Source of the DNA: Hyphomicrobiales bacterium
GTDB taxonomy: Bacteria > Pseudomonadota > Alphaproteobacteria > Rhodospirillales > JACKKN01
Reading direction: 5' to 3'
DNA: 64,000 bases
Assembly: GCA_024236415.1 (NCBI GenBank)
Contig: JACKKN010000002.1
Span: 385,574 to 449,573 of the forward strand
In this document: positions 37,068 through 46,180 of the stretch, piece after piece
Layout of the letters: each line of letters begins with the position of its first letter
Numbering within the stretch: the stretch's first letter is position 1
Position numbers and translations under genes: made by a program
The notes under the pieces: generated by a model
Database searches by the model: none
Told to the model about the DNA's origin: nothing
The model's input: the letters and a program-made list of their open reading frames with translations, nothing else

Positions 37068-40000
37068 ATGTCCATCCTTGCCAACCTCTACCATCTGACC
37101 CACTACCGATACGACCGGCCGGTCGTCCTGGGCCCGCAGATCATCCGCCTGCGCCCGGCGCCGCACGGCCGCACCCGCGTCGTGTCCCACTCGCTGAAGG
37201 TCAGTCCGGCCGGCCATTTCGTCAACCACCAGCAGGACCCCTACGGCAACTGGCTGTCCCGCTTCGTGTTCCCCGAACCGGTGACCGAACTGAAGATCGA
37301 GGTCGACCTGGTGGCCGACATGGTCGTCTACAACCCGTTCGACTTCTTCGTCGAGGATACCGTCGAATACTGGCCGTTCGACTACCCCGAATACCTGGCC
37401 GAGGACCTGATCATCTATCGCCGCCCGGAACCCGCGGGCCCGAATTTGCAGGCGTTCCTCGACACGGTCCCGCGCGACAGGACGCGCACCATCGACCTGG
37501 TGGTCGACCTGAACGCCCGGGTGAACCGCGCCATCGGCTACGTCATCCGCATGGAGCCGGGAGTGCAGACCCCGGAAGAGACCTTCGCCTGCGGCACCGG
37601 GTCGTGCCGCGATTCAAGCTGGCTGATGGTCCAGGCGCTGCGCCACCTGGGCTTCGCGGCGCGGTTCGTGTCCGGCTACCTGATCCAGTTGAAGCCGGAC
37701 CTGGAGTCCCTCGACGGGCCGTCGGGCACCGACCACGACTTCTGCGACCTGCATGCCTGGGCCGAGGTCTACCTGCCCGGCGCCGGCTGGGTCGGCCTTG
37801 ACCCCACCTCGGGGCTGCTGACCGGCGAGAGCCACATCCCGCTGGCCGCCACCCCCCATTTCGGCCACGCCGCGCCCATCAGCGGCATGGCCGGCGCCGC
37901 CGACGTGGACTTCCAGTTCGACATGCGGGTCACCCGGGTGGCCGAGCACCCGCGGATCACCAAGCCGTTCTCCGACGACGCCTGGCAGGAGCTGCTCGAC
38001 CTGGGGCAGAAGGTCGACCGGGCGCTGACCGATGGCGACGTGCGCCTGACCATGGGCGGCGAGCCGACCTTCGTGTCGATCGACGATTTCGAGGCGGCGG
38101 AATGGAACACCGACGCGGTCGGCCCGACCAAGCGCGCCCTGGCCGACACCCTGATCCGCCGGCTGCGCGACCGGTTCGCCCCGCACGGCTTCCTGCACTA
38201 CGGCCAGGGCAAGTGGTATCCGGGCGAGAGCCTGCCGCGCTGGACCTTCTCGCTCTACTGGCGGCGCGACGGCAAGCCGGTGTGGCGGGACGTGGCGCGC
38301 ATCGCCCCGGAAACCCAGACCGGCGCCACCAGTGCCCAGGCGGAGGGCCTGTTGAAGCGGGTCGCCGAACGCCTGCAGGTCGACGCGGGGCACGTCCAGC
38401 CGGCGTTCGAGGACCCGGCGGAGTGGATAATCAAGGAAGGCAACCTGCCGGACAACGTGTCGCCCGAAAACTCCGAGCTGAAGAACCCGGAAGACCGGGC
38501 GCGCCTGGCCCGGGTGTTCGCGCGCGGCCTGACCGAGCCGTCGGGCTACGTGCTGCCGGTACAGCGCTGGCAGTCCCGGGCGGCCGGCCCGCACTGGATG
38601 TCCGAGCTGTGGCGCACACGGCGCGGCCACCTGTTCCTCGTCCCCGGCGACAGCCCGGTCGGCTTCCGCCTGCCGCTGGGCTCGCTGCCGCACATTCCGG
38701 CGTCCAGCTACCCCTACGTCTACACCGCCGACCCGACCGAGCCGCGCGGCCCGCTGCCCGAATTCCACCGCCCCGACGGCGCCATCGTGCGGCCGGCCCC
38801 GGCGCAACCCGACGAGGCACCGGGCCCGGCGCAGCCCGTGGCCCATTTCACCGCCGCCGAACAGATGGCCCAGGAACGGGTCGAGCAAAGCGTCGACCCG
38901 TCCGGCAACCAGGTCCGCACGGCCCTGGCCGTCGAGCCGCGCGACGGGCGCCTGTGCGTGTTCATGCCGCCGGTGGAGCGCATCGAGGACTATCTCGAAC
39001 TGCTGGCGGCGGTCGAGGAGTCGGCGGCCGAGCTGGACCTGAGCCTGCATATCGAGGGCTACACCCCGCCGCCCGATCCGCGCATGAACGTCATCCGGGT
39101 GGCGCCCGACCCGGGCGTGATCGAGGTCAACATCCATCCGGCGTCGAACTGGGACGACTGCGTGGCGATCACCGAGGGCATCTACCAGGAGGCCCGCCTG
39201 TCGCGCCTGGGCACCGACAAGTTCATGATCGACGGCCGCCACACCGGCACCGGCGGCGGCAACCACGTGGTGGTCGGCGGCGCCACGCCCCACGACTCCC
39301 CGTTCCTGCGCCGCCCCGACCTGCTGAAAAGCCTGCTCCTGCACTGGCAGCGCCACCCCAGCCTGTCGTTCCTGTTCTCGGGCCTGTTCATCGGGCCGAC
39401 CAGCCAGGCGCCGCGCATCGACGAGGCGCGCCACGATTCCCTCTACGAGCTGGAAATCGCCCTGGCCCAGATCCCGGCCCCCGGCGAGGGCGATCCGCCG
39501 CCGCCCTGGCTGGTCGACCGGGTGCTGCGCAACATCCTGATCGACGTCACCGGCAACACCCACCGCACCGAGATCTGCATCGACAAGCTGTTCTCGCCGG
39601 ACGGGCCGACCGGGCGTCTCGGCCTGGTCGAGTTCCGCGGCTTCGAGATGCCGCCCGACGCCCGCATGAGCCTGGCCCAGCAGGTGCTGCTGCGGGCCCT
39701 CATCGCGCGCATGTGGCAGAACCCGGTGGGCGGCCCGCCGACCCGCTGGGGCACCACCCTGCACGACCGGTTCATGCTGCAGCACTACGTGTGGGAGGAT
39801 TTCCTGGACGTGCTGCGCGACCTGGCCGACAACGGATTCGACCTCCGGCCCGAATGGTACGAGGCCCAGGCCGAGTTCCGGTTCCCGTTCTGCGGCGAAG
39901 TGACCTGCGAGGGGGCCTACCTGGAGCTCCGCCAGGCCCTGGAACCCTGGCACGTGATGGGCGAGACCGGGGCCATCGGCGGCACCGTGCGCTATACCGA

Positions 40001-40430
40001 CTCGTCGGTCGAGCGGCTGCAGGTCAAAATGACCTCGGCCGACCCGGACCGCTACATCATCACCTGCAACCGGCGGCGCGTGCCCCTGCGGCCGACGGCC
40101 GAGGCGGGAACGGCGGTCGGCGGGGTGCGCTACAAGGCTTGGCAGCCGGCCATGGCCCTGCATCCAACCCTGCCCATCGACGCGCCGCTGACGTTCGACA
40201 TTTTCGACACCTGGTCGAAACGGGCGATCGGCGGCTGCGTCTACCACGTCGCCCATCCGGGCGGGCGCAACTACGACTCCTTCCCGGTCAACGGCAACGA
40301 GGCCGAGGCCCGCCGCCTGGCCCGCTTCGAGCCCCACGGCCACAACGCGGGTTCCTACACGCCGCCGCGCGAGGCGCCGCACCCGGAATTCCCGTTCACG
40401 CTGGACCTGCGGCGGGCGGTGGGGACCTAG
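37068..40430 (+). CDS. DUF2126-transglutaminase protein
   Basis: A 1120-aa two-part protein starting at ATG 37068. The N-terminal ~300 residues are a bacterial transglutaminase-like cysteine peptidase unit (BTLCP N-region MSILANLYHLTHYRYDRPVVLGPQIIRLRP; catalytic Cys180 in GTGSCRDSSWLM; His and Asp in CDLHAWAEVYLPGAGWVGLDPTSG). The remaining ~800 residues are DUF2126, recognizable from VRLTMGGEPTFVSIDDF, GQGKWYPGESLPRWTFSLYWR, GTDKFMIDGRHTGTGGGNHVVVGG and FRFPFCGEVTCEGAYLELRQALEPWHV; the Glu/His-rich block resembles a glutamine-synthetase-like or nucleotide-binding enzyme. It may cleave peptide bonds made by, or prepare substrates for, the flanking ATP-grasp ligases. Confidence 0.93.
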   Translation: MSILANLYHLTHYRYDRPVVLGPQIIRLRPAPHGRTRVVSHSLKVSPAGHFVNHQQDPYGNWLSRFVFPEPVTELKIEVDLVADMVVYNPFDFFVEDTVEYWPFDYPEYLAEDLIIYRRPEPAGPNLQAFLDTVPRDRTRTIDLVVDLNARVNRAIGYVIRMEPGVQTPEETFACGTGSCRDSSWLMVQALRHLGFAARFVSGYLIQLKPDLESLDGPSGTDHDFCDLHAWAEVYLPGAGWVGLDPTSGLLTGESHIPLAATPHFGHAAPISGMAGAADVDFQFDMRVTRVAEHPRITKPFSDDAWQELLDLGQKVDRALTDGDVRLTMGGEPTFVSIDDFEAAEWNTDAVGPTKRALADTLIRRLRDRFAPHGFLHYGQGKWYPGESLPRWTFSLYWRRDGKPVWRDVARIAPETQTGATSAQAEGLLKRVAERLQVDAGHVQPAFEDPAEWIIKEGNLPDNVSPENSELKNPEDRARLARVFARGLTEPSGYVLPVQRWQSRAAGPHWMSELWRTRRGHLFLVPGDSPVGFRLPLGSLPHIPASSYPYVYTADPTEPRGPLPEFHRPDGAIVRPAPAQPDEAPGPAQPVAHFTAAEQMAQERVEQSVDPSGNQVRTALAVEPRDGRLCVFMPPVERIEDYLELLAAVEESAAELDLSLHIEGYTPPPDPRMNVIRVAPDPGVIEVNIHPASNWDDCVAITEGIYQEARLSRLGTDKFMIDGRHTGTGGGNHVVVGGATPHDSPFLRRPDLLKSLLLHWQRHPSLSFLFSGLFIGPTSQAPRIDEARHDSLYELEIALAQIPAPGEGDPPPPWLVDRVLRNILIDVTGNTHRTEICIDKLFSPDGPTGRLGLVEFRGFEMPPDARMSLAQQVLLRALIARMWQNPVGGPPTRWGTTLHDRFMLQHYVWEDFLDVLRDLADNGFDLRPEWYEAQAEFRFPFCGEVTCEGAYLELRQALEPWHVMGETGAIGGTVRYTDSSVERLQVKMTSADPDRYIITCNRRRVPLRPTAEAGTAVGGVRYKAWQPAMALHPTLPIDAPLTFDIFDTWSKRAIGGCVYHVAHPGGRNYDSFPVNGNEAEARRLARFEPHGHNAGSYTPPREAPHPEFPFTLDLRRAVGT

Positions 40431-40431
40431 C

Positions 40432-42834
40432 ATGGCCAAGGCGAAGCACAGCACCGCCGATCGGGTCCGCGACCTGCTGGCCGCCTACCGGCCACCGGCC
40501 GCGGTGGCCGACGAACTGCTGGAGGCGGACGGCCGCATCCGCCCGGTCTGGACCCAGTTCATCAACTACTTCGCCCGCCTGCCGCGGGACAACGTGCCGC
40601 GCCTGTTCGCCCGCGGCGACCAGCACCTGCGCGACGCCGGCGTCTACTTCCGCCAATACGGCCCGGAAATGGAAGGCGAGCGGGACTGGCCCCTGAGCCA
40701 TGTCCCGGTGCTGATCTCGGAGAAGGAATGGCAGGACATTTCCGACGGCCTGATCCAGCGGGCCGAGCTGCTGGAACGGATCCTGGCCGACATCTATGGC
40801 TCGAACAAGCTGGTCAGCGGCGGCTACCTGCCGGCGCAGCTGGTTGCCGGCAATCCGGAATGGCTGCGGCCGCTGGTCGGGGTCAAGCCGCGGTCCGGGC
40901 ACTTCCTCCACCTGGTCGCCTTCGACATCGGACGCGGCCCGGACGGCACCTGGTGGGTGCTGGGCGACCGGACGCAGGCCCCGTCCGGCATCGGCTTCGC
41001 CCTGGAAAACCGGGTGGCGACGCGCAAGGTGTTCTCCGACCTGTTCGCCAACTCCAACGTCATCCGCCTGGCGGATTTCTTCCGCGTGTTCCGCGACGCG
41101 ATGACCCATGAATGGGGCGCCCCCGGGAAGATCCCGGGCATCCTGTCGCCGGGGCCGCTGAACGATACCTACTTCGAACATGCCTTCATCGCCCGCTACC
41201 TGGGCCTGATGCTGCTCGAAGGCGAGGACCTGCGCGTCGAGGACGGCCAACTGCTGGTGCGCACCGTCACCGGCCTGCACCCGGTCGGCGTGCTGTGGCG
41301 CCGGCTGGACGCCGCCTGGGTCGATCCGCTGGAGCTGAACGAAGGCTCGCAGATCGGCACCCCGGGCCTGGTCAGCGCCGTGCGCCAGGGCAGCGTCACC
41401 ATGGTCAACGCCCTCGGCAGCGGCATCATGCAGACCCGCGCGCTGCTGGCCTTCCTGCCGCGGATTTCCGAACGGCTGCTGGGCGAGCCCCTGGCCCTGC
41501 CCAACATCGCCACCTGGTGGTGCGGCCAGGAGGCCGAGCGGGGCTACGTCCGCGCCAACGTCGAGAACATGGTGATCGGCGAAGCCCTGTCGACCAACCT
41601 GCCGTTCGACGAGACCGACACCCTGGCCATCGGCGGGCGGCCCCAGCACAGCGCCGACCTGGACCTGCCCGGGCTGATCGACCGCCAGGGCGACCGGCTG
41701 GTCGGCCAGGAGGCGGTGACCCTGTCGACCACGCCGGCCTATGTGGACGGCATGCTGGTGCCCCGGCCCATGAGCCTGCGCGTGTTCCTCGCCCGCACCG
41801 CGGCGGGCTGGCAGGTGATGCCCGGCGGCTTCGCCCGGATCGGCCGCACCGGCGATCCGTCGGCGGTGTCCATGCAGGCCGGGGGCGCGGCCGCCGACGT
41901 CTGGATCCTGAGCGAGAAGATGGTCGAGTGGGACGGCTCGCTGCACGAACCGTCGGGCCCCTTCGTCCGCGCCGAACCGGGCATGCTGCCGAGCCGCGCC
42001 GCCGACAACCTGTTCTGGCTCGGCCGCTATGTCGAGCGCACCGAGATGGCGATCCGCCTGCTGCGCGCCTACCACGCCCGCCGGGCCGAGGCGGCCGGGC
42101 ATCCGTTCCCCGTGCTCGAGGCCCTGGGCGCCTACCTGGCGTTCTACGGCATCGATCCGGAAGAGACCATGCCGCGCGGCCTGCTGGCGACCCTGTCGTC
42201 GGCCATCAACAACGGCCGCAGCGTGCGCGACCGGTTCTCGGTCGACGGCTGGATGGCGCTGATCGACCTGGCGCGCGGCGCGCGCGAACTGGAGGGCACC
42301 ATCGAGCCCGGCGACGACGTGGCCCGTGCCATGGGCGTCCTGCTGCGCAAGGTGACCGGGTTCTCGGGCCTGGTGCACGAGAACATGTACCGCTTCGCCG
42401 GCTGGCGGTTCCTGAGCATCGGCCGGGCCCTGGAACGGGCCTCGGCCACCGCCAGCCTGCTGCAGCGGTTCCTGCAGCCCGACGCCCCCGAAGGCAGTCT
42501 CGACCTCATGGTCGAGGCCTGCGACAGCGTCATGTCCCACCGCCGCCTCTATGCCGTCGACACCAACCGGGAGACGGTGATCGACCTGCTGGCCCTGGAC
42601 ACCAAGAACCCGCGGGCGATCCTGTTTCAGCTCAACGAGGTGCAGCAGGACTCGCAGCTGCTGCCGGGCGCCGAGAAGGCCGGGCAGATGTCCGCCCTGT
42701 CGAAGGCGATCCTCAAGGCGCACACGGCGCTCGCCGTGGCGTCGCCGGAAACCCTCGACCACCGCTCCTTCGGAATCCTCAGGAACCTGATCGACAACCT
42801 GTCGGACGACGTCCACAAGGCCTACCTGAGATAG
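40432..42834 (+). CDS. Fused circularly permuted ATP-grasp/alpha-E protein
   Basis: An 800-aa fusion: residues ~1-500 repeat the ATP-grasp family (WTQFINYFARLPRDNVPRLFARGDQHLRDAGVYFRQYG, VRTVTGLHPVGVLWRRLD, LSEKMVEWDG) and ~515-800 are an alpha-E domain (SRAADNLFWLGRYVERTEMAIRLLRAYHARR). This fuses into one protein what 34565-36965 encodes as two genes, so the cluster carries two ligase/alpha-E sets. It starts one base past the preceding stop and ends one base before the next start. Confidence 0.92.
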   Translation: MAKAKHSTADRVRDLLAAYRPPAAVADELLEADGRIRPVWTQFINYFARLPRDNVPRLFARGDQHLRDAGVYFRQYGPEMEGERDWPLSHVPVLISEKEWQDISDGLIQRAELLERILADIYGSNKLVSGGYLPAQLVAGNPEWLRPLVGVKPRSGHFLHLVAFDIGRGPDGTWWVLGDRTQAPSGIGFALENRVATRKVFSDLFANSNVIRLADFFRVFRDAMTHEWGAPGKIPGILSPGPLNDTYFEHAFIARYLGLMLLEGEDLRVEDGQLLVRTVTGLHPVGVLWRRLDAAWVDPLELNEGSQIGTPGLVSAVRQGSVTMVNALGSGIMQTRALLAFLPRISERLLGEPLALPNIATWWCGQEAERGYVRANVENMVIGEALSTNLPFDETDTLAIGGRPQHSADLDLPGLIDRQGDRLVGQEAVTLSTTPAYVDGMLVPRPMSLRVFLARTAAGWQVMPGGFARIGRTGDPSAVSMQAGGAAADVWILSEKMVEWDGSLHEPSGPFVRAEPGMLPSRAADNLFWLGRYVERTEMAIRLLRAYHARRAEAAGHPFPVLEALGAYLAFYGIDPEETMPRGLLATLSSAINNGRSVRDRFSVDGWMALIDLARGARELEGTIEPGDDVARAMGVLLRKVTGFSGLVHENMYRFAGWRFLSIGRALERASATASLLQRFLQPDAPEGSLDLMVEACDSVMSHRRLYAVDTNRETVIDLLALDTKNPRAILFQLNEVQQDSQLLPGAEKAGQMSALSKAILKAHTALAVASPETLDHRSFGILRNLIDNLSDDVHKAYLR

Positions 42835-42835
42835 C

Positions 42836-43726
42836 ATGCTGTACGATATCGGGCTGACGATCTCCTACTCCTACACCACCCCGGCGGACGCGGGACGCCA
42901 CGCCCTGATGGTCCTGCCCAAGGACCTGCCCGGCGAACAGCGGCTGATCGCCGGCAGCCTGGACATCAAGCCCGGTCCGGCCGAGCGCCTGGACCGGACC
43001 GATTTCTTCGGCAACCAGGTCACCGAAATCGCCTATCGCAATCCCCATTCCGAGATCGTGTTCGCCGTCCAGGCCCGCGTCGAACGCCTGCCGGAGGGCG
43101 CCGACGACCGATCGCTCCGCCTGGCCGACCTGGGCGGCGCCCTGGCGGCCCTGCGCTCGGTCGATCCGGACTCGCCGCTGCATTTCCTCGGCCCGTCCCA
43201 GCGCGTGGCGCCGCATCCCCAGATGACCGCCTACGCCCGGGCCCAGGTGGACGAAACCGGCACGGTGATGGGCGCGGTCCGGTCGGTGGGACTGGCCCTG
43301 CACCGGGACATGGCCTTCGACCCCGAGGCGACTTCGGTTTCCACCCCGCCGCTGGAGGCCTTCACCCACCGCCACGGGGTGTGCCAGGACTTCACCCACG
43401 TGATGATCGCCTGCCTGCGCGGGCTCGGCATCCCCGCCGGGTACGTCAGCGGATTCCTGCGCACCATTCCGCCGAAGGGAAAGCCGCGCCTCGAAGGCGC
43501 CGACGCCATGCATGCCTGGGTCCGGGCCTGGTGCGGCCCGCAGGCGGGGTGGTGGGAATTCGACCCGACCAACGCCATGGCCGCCGGGACCGACCACATC
43601 GTCGTCGGGCGGGGCCGGGACTACGCCGACGTGGCGCCGATCAAGGGCGTACTGAAGACCGTCGGCCCGCAATCGAGCAAACAGGCGGTCGACGTGGTCC
43701 CCCTGGAGTCCCCCGCGCCCAAATGA
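42836..43726 (+). CDS. Transglutaminase-like cysteine protease
   Basis: A 296-aa transglutaminase-core protein with the N-terminal beta region of the BTLCP type (LTISYSYTTPADAGRHALMVLPKDLPGEQRL). The triad is visible: Cys183 in HRHGVCQDFTHVMI, His in AMHAWVRAW, and Asp in WWEFDPTNAM. No signal peptide, so it is cytoplasmic. It is the last gene of the five-gene unit. A short G+C-rich gap (43727-43768) with a CCGGCCGGGCCGG inverted repeat separates it from the convergent MBL gene. Confidence 0.92.
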   Translation: MLYDIGLTISYSYTTPADAGRHALMVLPKDLPGEQRLIAGSLDIKPGPAERLDRTDFFGNQVTEIAYRNPHSEIVFAVQARVERLPEGADDRSLRLADLGGALAALRSVDPDSPLHFLGPSQRVAPHPQMTAYARAQVDETGTVMGAVRSVGLALHRDMAFDPEATSVSTPPLEAFTHRHGVCQDFTHVMIACLRGLGIPAGYVSGFLRTIPPKGKPRLEGADAMHAWVRAWCGPQAGWWEFDPTNAMAAGTDHIVVGRGRDYADVAPIKGVLKTVGPQSSKQAVDVVPLESPAPK

Positions 43727-43768
43727 GCCCGGCCGGGCCGGCGATTGGCCGCGGCCACGCCCCCTGCC

Positions 43769-44656
43769 TCATTCCATTTTCGCCAGGCGCGGCCCCTTGA
43801 CCGGAATGACCATCAGGTCCTCGCCCCAGACGATGTCGCCGTCGTAGATTTCCATCATCTCGCGGAGGATCCGCTCGCGGATGCCGGGCTGGTCGATCTG
43901 TTCCAGGAAGTGGGTCAGGACCAGGGTCTTGACCCCCGCCTCCCTGGCGATGTGGGCGTTGTCGATGGGGTTGCCGCAGACCTCGCGGTAGATTTCCGTC
44001 GGCTCGGTCCCGGTGCGGTAGTGGTTCATGTGGATCAGCACGTCGACACCGCGGGCCAGGTCGATGACGGCGGGGCAGACGGCGCCGCTGTCCCCCGAAT
44101 AGCACATGGACCCCTCGTCGGAATCGATCCGGTAGGCGTAGCACTCCAGGTACGGCTGCACGTGCGACGCCTCGGCCACCGTCAGTTTCCATTTGCCGCC
44201 GTCGACGACGTCGCCGGGCTTGAGTTCGGTCACCTGGGGCGCCGGCCACTTGCGCGGCGGCACGCCGCCCCGGAACTTGAACACGTCGATGCTGCCCTGG
44301 TGATTGACCCGCGCCCGGATGTCCGGGCCATAGACGCCGTCCTCCGAGAAAAGCTGTTCGGTCATCCGTTTCAGCGGCGGCGGGCCATAGACCTTCAGGT
44401 CCGGAATCAGGTCGGCGCCGATGTCCCAGCGCTGCAGGACCAGCCGCGTGTAGTCCATGCAGTGGTCGTAGTGCAGGTGCGACAGGAAGACGTGGGTGAC
44501 GTCGACGGCGCGGGCGCCGCTCTCGATCAGCCGGTGGTGCGCCCCGGGCCCGTGGTCCATGACGATCAGGTCGTCGCCGACCTCGATCAGATAGCCCGAG
44601 CTCTGCCGCTTCAACGACGGTGTCGGCGTGCCGGTCCCGAGTAGCGTGATCTTCAT
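43769..44656 (-). CDS. MBL-fold metallo-hydrolase (RNase Z/ElaC-like fold)
   Basis: A 295-aa hydrolase with MKITLLGTGTPTPSLKRQSSGYLIEVGDDLIVMDHGPGAHHRL at the start and FLSHLHYDHCMDY supplying HxHxDH; later ligands are SGDSGAV and THFLEQ. Long forms with this start resemble tRNase Z-like and arylsulfatase-type MBL enzymes. It follows a sulfatase gene by 20 bases and is the last gene of the leftward unit, so it may process the desulfated product (for instance a lactone or ester). No substrate can be assigned. The start is ATG 44656, with AAGGGAG before it. Confidence 0.87.
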   Translation of the reverse strand: MKITLLGTGTPTPSLKRQSSGYLIEVGDDLIVMDHGPGAHHRLIESGARAVDVTHVFLSHLHYDHCMDYTRLVLQRWDIGADLIPDLKVYGPPPLKRMTEQLFSEDGVYGPDIRARVNHQGSIDVFKFRGGVPPRKWPAPQVTELKPGDVVDGGKWKLTVAEASHVQPYLECYAYRIDSDEGSMCYSGDSGAVCPAVIDLARGVDVLIHMNHYRTGTEPTEIYREVCGNPIDNAHIAREAGVKTLVLTHFLEQIDQPGIRERILREMMEIYDGDIVWGEDLMVIPVKGPRLAKME

Positions 44657-44676
44657 GAAACTCCCTTCCTTTCGGG

Positions 44677-46146
44677 TCAGTCGAATTCGGCGGCGATGCC
44701 CGGCGGCGGCGAGAACCCGAGATCGCCGCGGGCGATCACCGCCTCCCGCCCGCCGGCGGCCTGCAGCAGCGCGGCCTGGCGCGCCTTCGCCCGGCGGTCG
44801 ACCTCGTCCGGGTCGCAAAAGTCGAGAAGCCGCGCATGCAGCCGGTCGCGCACCGGGGCGAAGGCCGGATCGGACCCCAGGTCTCGGGTCTCGTCCGGAT
44901 CGGCCTCCAGGTCGAACAACTGCGGCGGGTGGTCGACGTAGTGGACGTACTTGTACCGCCGGTCGCGGCACATGAAGACCCCGGCCGTCGAGCCCATGCC
45001 GTGGTATTCGCACAGCACGGTGCGGTCCGTCTCCGGCGCCTCGGCCAGGGCGAACAGGGAGGTCCCGTGGCGCCCCCCGCGGCCCCCGTCCCCGGCCGCC
45101 GGCGACGCCAGCCCCAGGCCGTCCAGGACGGTCTGGTAGACGTCCACATGGCTGGCCGGGACGCCGGTGCTGCGCCCGCCGGCGATGTCCGGGCCGGCCA
45201 GGATCAGCGGCACGGCGGCCACCTCCTCGTACATGGTCGATTTTCCCCACAGGCCGCGGGCGCCCAGATTGTCGCCGTGGTCGCTGGTGTAGAGGATGCG
45301 CGTGTTCCCGGCGAGCCCCGTGTGGTCCAGGGCGGCCAGGACCTTGCCAACCTGCTCGTCCATGAACGTACAAAGGCCGTAGTACCCGGCGACGGCGCGG
45401 CGGACCTTCTCGTCGTCGTCGAAATGGTCGTCGAAATTGAACACCCGGGCGTATTCGCGAAGGTAGGGATGGGGCAGCCGCCGCGCCGCATCGCGCAACC
45501 GGGGCATGGGCAGCGCGGGATCGTCGAGGTAGCGGTAGTAGTGCTCGGGCGGCGCCGTCAGCGGATAGTGGGGACAGACCAGCGACACGAACAGCACCCA
45601 GGGCCGGCCGGCGGCGCGCTTCTCCACGTCGTGCAGCCAGACCTGGGCGCGGGCGGTGATGGTGCGGTCGTAGAAGGTGTAGGAACTCTCGCCCGGACCG
45701 GCCAGTCCTTCCATCTTCCAGGCGGCGCCGCGCACCGGCATGTCGTCGCGCACCAGGCCCATCAGGTCGCCGGTGCCGTCGATCACGTGCATGGGAATCT
45801 GCGCCTCGCTGAAGCCGTAGTCGTCGTCGCTGCTGCGGAAGTGCAGCTTGCCGATGGAGACGGCCTCGCGGCCGGCCTCGCGCGCCACCCGGTGCCAGCT
45901 CTCGACGCTTCCGTCGTAGGCGTCGGCGTTGTCCCAGAACCCGATCTGGTGGTTGTAGTACCCGGTCGCGAAGGCCGCCCGCGCCGGCACGCAGACGGGG
46001 GAGCACGTGTAGGCGGCGTCGAAGCGGACGCCGCGCGCCGCCAGCCCGTCGATGTTCGGGGTCTGGACGATGGGGTCGCCGTAGCAGCCCGTCATCTTCT
46101 TGTTGTGCTGGTCCGACATCAGGATCAGCAGGTTCATGGGTCGCAT
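44677..46146 (-). CDS. Sulfatase (formylglycine-dependent, S1 family)
   Basis: A 489-aa sulfatase without a signal peptide. The metal-binding start is LLILMSDQHNKKMTG; the formylglycine site is CSPVCVPARAAFATG (C-V-P-A-R, canonical CxPxR); GKLHF and TSDHGDNLGARGLWGKSTMYEE are the His/Lys and late metal segments. It hydrolyses an organic sulfate ester in the cytoplasm after conversion of Cys by an FGE not seen in this window. ATG 46146 has GGAG 7 bases upstream; the ATG at 46137 is an alternative. The TAXI permease gene lies 34 bases upstream. Confidence 0.92.
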   Translation of the reverse strand: MRPMNLLILMSDQHNKKMTGCYGDPIVQTPNIDGLAARGVRFDAAYTCSPVCVPARAAFATGYYNHQIGFWDNADAYDGSVESWHRVAREAGREAVSIGKLHFRSSDDDYGFSEAQIPMHVIDGTGDLMGLVRDDMPVRGAAWKMEGLAGPGESSYTFYDRTITARAQVWLHDVEKRAAGRPWVLFVSLVCPHYPLTAPPEHYYRYLDDPALPMPRLRDAARRLPHPYLREYARVFNFDDHFDDDEKVRRAVAGYYGLCTFMDEQVGKVLAALDHTGLAGNTRILYTSDHGDNLGARGLWGKSTMYEEVAAVPLILAGPDIAGGRSTGVPASHVDVYQTVLDGLGLASPAAGDGGRGGRHGTSLFALAEAPETDRTVLCEYHGMGSTAGVFMCRDRRYKYVHYVDHPPQLFDLEADPDETRDLGSDPAFAPVRDRLHARLLDFCDPDEVDRRAKARQAALLQAAGGREAVIARGDLGFSPPPGIAAEFD

Positions 46147-46180
46147 CGAGAGGCTCCGTCCCGGGCGGTTTCGGCGGCGG

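Noticed and set aside
37614..40454. 946-aa minus-strand ORF opposite the DUF2126 gene
   Set aside because: No recognizable domain; complementary to well-conserved transglutaminase/DUF2126 segments.
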